NCBI GenBank assembly: GCA_024695185.1
Contig: JAILIR010000003.1
Coordinates: 1-7,385 of the forward strand
DNA: 7,385 nucleotides
Direction: 5' to 3'
Origin: a bacterium
GTDB lineage: Bacteria; Bacillota_I; Bacilli_A; Acholeplasmatales; JAEDCM01
Position 1 is the first letter of the stretch; each line of letters opens with the position of its first letter. This document shows, in pieces, positions 6,522 through 7,385 of this stretch. The notes under the pieces are model-generated. The model made no database searches. It had not been told where the DNA came from and saw nothing but the letters and a program-made list of their open reading frames with translations. The position numbers and the translations under genes were made by a program.

Positions 6522-6555
6522 ACCTCCAATAATCTAATACATTTCTATTTTATCA
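6522..6555 (-). promoter_or_regulatory. Promoter and ribosome binding site of the Sel1-repeat gene
   Basis: The minus strand reads TGATAAAAT (6547-6555), an extended -10 (TGn-TAAAAT, 5 of 6 matches to TATAAT), just downstream of the nnrD terminator, with an AT-only region upstream and no convincing -35. The transcript would start near 6540, giving a leader of about 25 bases that contains GGAGGT (6522-6527) 6 bases before ATG 6515. This is the only good promoter seen before the proC-ychF-yggS-sepF run. Confidence 0.6.
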
Positions 6556-6580
6556 TATTATTCTTTTATTTTATATATAT

Positions 6581-6609
6581 AAAAATAAAAAATCAGAGAA
6601 ATTCTCTGA
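6581..6609 (-). terminator. Intrinsic terminator after nnrD
   Basis: Minus-strand TCAGAGA (6603-6609), a 3-base ATT loop and TCTCTGA (6593-6599) form a perfect 7-pair stem followed by TTTTTTATTTTT (6581-6592). It begins three bases after the nnrD stop codon and separates nnrD from the downstream run. Confidence 0.9.
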
Positions 6610-6611
6610 CT

Positions 6612-7385
6612 TTATTCTTTTATTAGGTTAATAGCTTTTGGAATGTTTATAATGGTATCTCTAGCCATTAAGCTTATTTCATTAATTTCTTCTAAACCTA
6701 TCTCTCCAGCTAAGCCATTTATATAAGCACCAGCGGCAACAGTTAAAAGAATACTATCTTTACTATATGCAAGCACTCCAGCAAGTATACCTGATAATAC
6801 ATCACCAGATCCAGCAGTAGACATTCCACAAGTACCTTTATTAACTAAATAAATATCTATTCCATTAGTTATTATGGTAGTTGGTCCTTTTAATAAAATG
6901 GTACAATTATTATGACTTTTTGCATAGCCATAGCTATATTCAATTATGTGTTTATTAATCTCCTCTATAGGTTTATTAATTAGTCTAGAGAATTCTTTTA
7001 AATGTGGCGTAAGTGCGACATTTTCACCTAATTTAATATCATCCATTTTTGATAATGTATTTAGTCCATCAGCATCTATAATTATAGGACAATTGTAGTT
7101 AGTTAAGATATAGTTTAATATATCTTTATAGCTATCACTACTACCCATTCCCATACCTATACATATAGAATCCATACTAGATAATTCTTTAAATTTATCA
7201 TCAAAAATCATCTTACCATTTTTATTCTCTACCTCTACTAAAATAGATTCTAGCATGTATGGCTTAATAGCTTCACTTATAGCTTTAGGTACATAAAGCT
7301 TAGCTATTCCACAGCCAGTTCTAAGGGCACTATAGCTTAAATTAGATAGTTTAATTGCTCCACTATATTCATTAGATCCACCTAT
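6612..7385 (-). CDS. nnrD: ADP-dependent NAD(P)H-hydrate dehydratase (5' end missing)
   Basis: A ribokinase-fold repair enzyme that uses ADP (in bacteria) to dehydrate the damaged cofactor (6S)-NAD(P)HX back to NAD(P)H. The reading frame is open to the window edge: 257 residues are visible, and the ATG at 7256 is internal, because family motifs lie before it. In fragment numbering: GGSNEYSGA (2-10, the usual GGS-x-x-x-x-GA start of the domain), ALRTGCGIAKLYVP (20-33), GMGMGSSD (77-84), IDADGLN (103-109), LTPHLKEFSRL (125-135, where the family commonly has TPHxGE), LLKGPTTII (164-172) and STAGSGDVLSG (189-199), whose Asp195 is the expected catalytic base near the anion hole. Whether an N-terminal NnrE epimerase domain is fused, as in many bacteria, cannot be seen. 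The gene ends in TAA, followed at once by a terminator. Confidence 0.95.
   Translation of the reverse strand: MGGSNEYSGAIKLSNLSYSALRTGCGIAKLYVPKAISEAIKPYMLESILVEVENKNGKMIFDDKFKELSSMDSICIGMGMGSSDSYKDILNYILTNYNCPIIIDADGLNTLSKMDDIKLGENVALTPHLKEFSRLINKPIEEINKHIIEYSYGYAKSHNNCTILLKGPTTIITNGIDIYLVNKGTCGMSTAGSGDVLSGILAGVLAYSKDSILLTVAAGAYINGLAGEIGLEEINEISLMARDTIINIPKAINLIKE

Noticed and set aside
6560..6580. TA-repeat upstream of the Sel1-repeat gene as a regulatory repeat or origin element
   Set aside because: It is only a short ATATATAT run in AT-rich intergenic DNA between a terminator and a promoter, with no iterons or DnaA-box series.
7254..7256. ATG 7256 as the start of nnrD
   Set aside because: Family-typical sequence (GGSNEYSGA, ALRTGCG) is encoded upstream in the same frame, so this Met is internal and the gene runs off the window.

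Overview
The window is AT-rich DNA (by eye roughly 30% GC) in which every supported gene lies on the minus strand, so transcription runs from high to low coordinates. The gene set (SepF next to a YggS/YlmE protein, an ileS gene under T-box control, strong AGGAGG-type ribosome binding sites, extended -10 promoters) points to a low-GC Bacillota bacterium. A Bacilli/Mollicutes-related or clostridial gut-type lineage is possible, but that is inference. All Trp codons I read are TGG, all seven visible stops are TAA or TAG, and no gene contains an in-frame TGA, so the standard bacterial code fits and a mycoplasma-type code does not.

Layout in transcription order. (1) 7385-6612: the 3' part of nnrD, an ADP-dependent NAD(P)H-hydrate dehydratase that repairs damaged nicotinamide cofactors. 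It is cut by the window edge and closed by an intrinsic terminator at 6581-6609. (2) A new promoter with an extended -10 (6547-6555) starts what looks like one co-directional run: a cytoplasmic Sel1-repeat protein (6515-5535), a 95-residue three-helix membrane protein of unknown function (5470-5183), proC (5163-4381), ychF (4369-3272), yggS (3272-2658) and sepF (2656-2339). From the membrane protein onward the gaps are 19, 11, -1 and 1 bases, which argues for translational coupling. (3) A T-box leader of about 230-245 bases (about 2300-2071), with its own extended -10 promoter, controls ileS (2055 to beyond position 1), whose C-terminal third lies outside the window.

How the genes fit together: proC (last step of proline synthesis), ychF (ribosome-associated P-loop NTPase), yggS (pyridoxal-phosphate homeostasis), sepF (FtsZ-membrane anchor) and ileS (isoleucine charging) are housekeeping functions. 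The yggS-sepF-(...)-ileS order resembles the ylmE-sepF-...-ileS division neighbourhood of Bacillus. The proC-yggS proximity resembles the arrangement known from proteobacteria. The accessory part is the Sel1-repeat protein followed by the small membrane protein.

I found no mobile element, CRISPR array, tRNA/rRNA gene, defence system or obvious biosynthetic novelty. The points most worth a second look are a changed nucleotide-base recognition motif in YchF (NLGL instead of NxxE), a very short SepF, the uncharacterised Sel1-repeat/membrane-protein pair, and the unusually clear T-box antiterminator/terminator switch.
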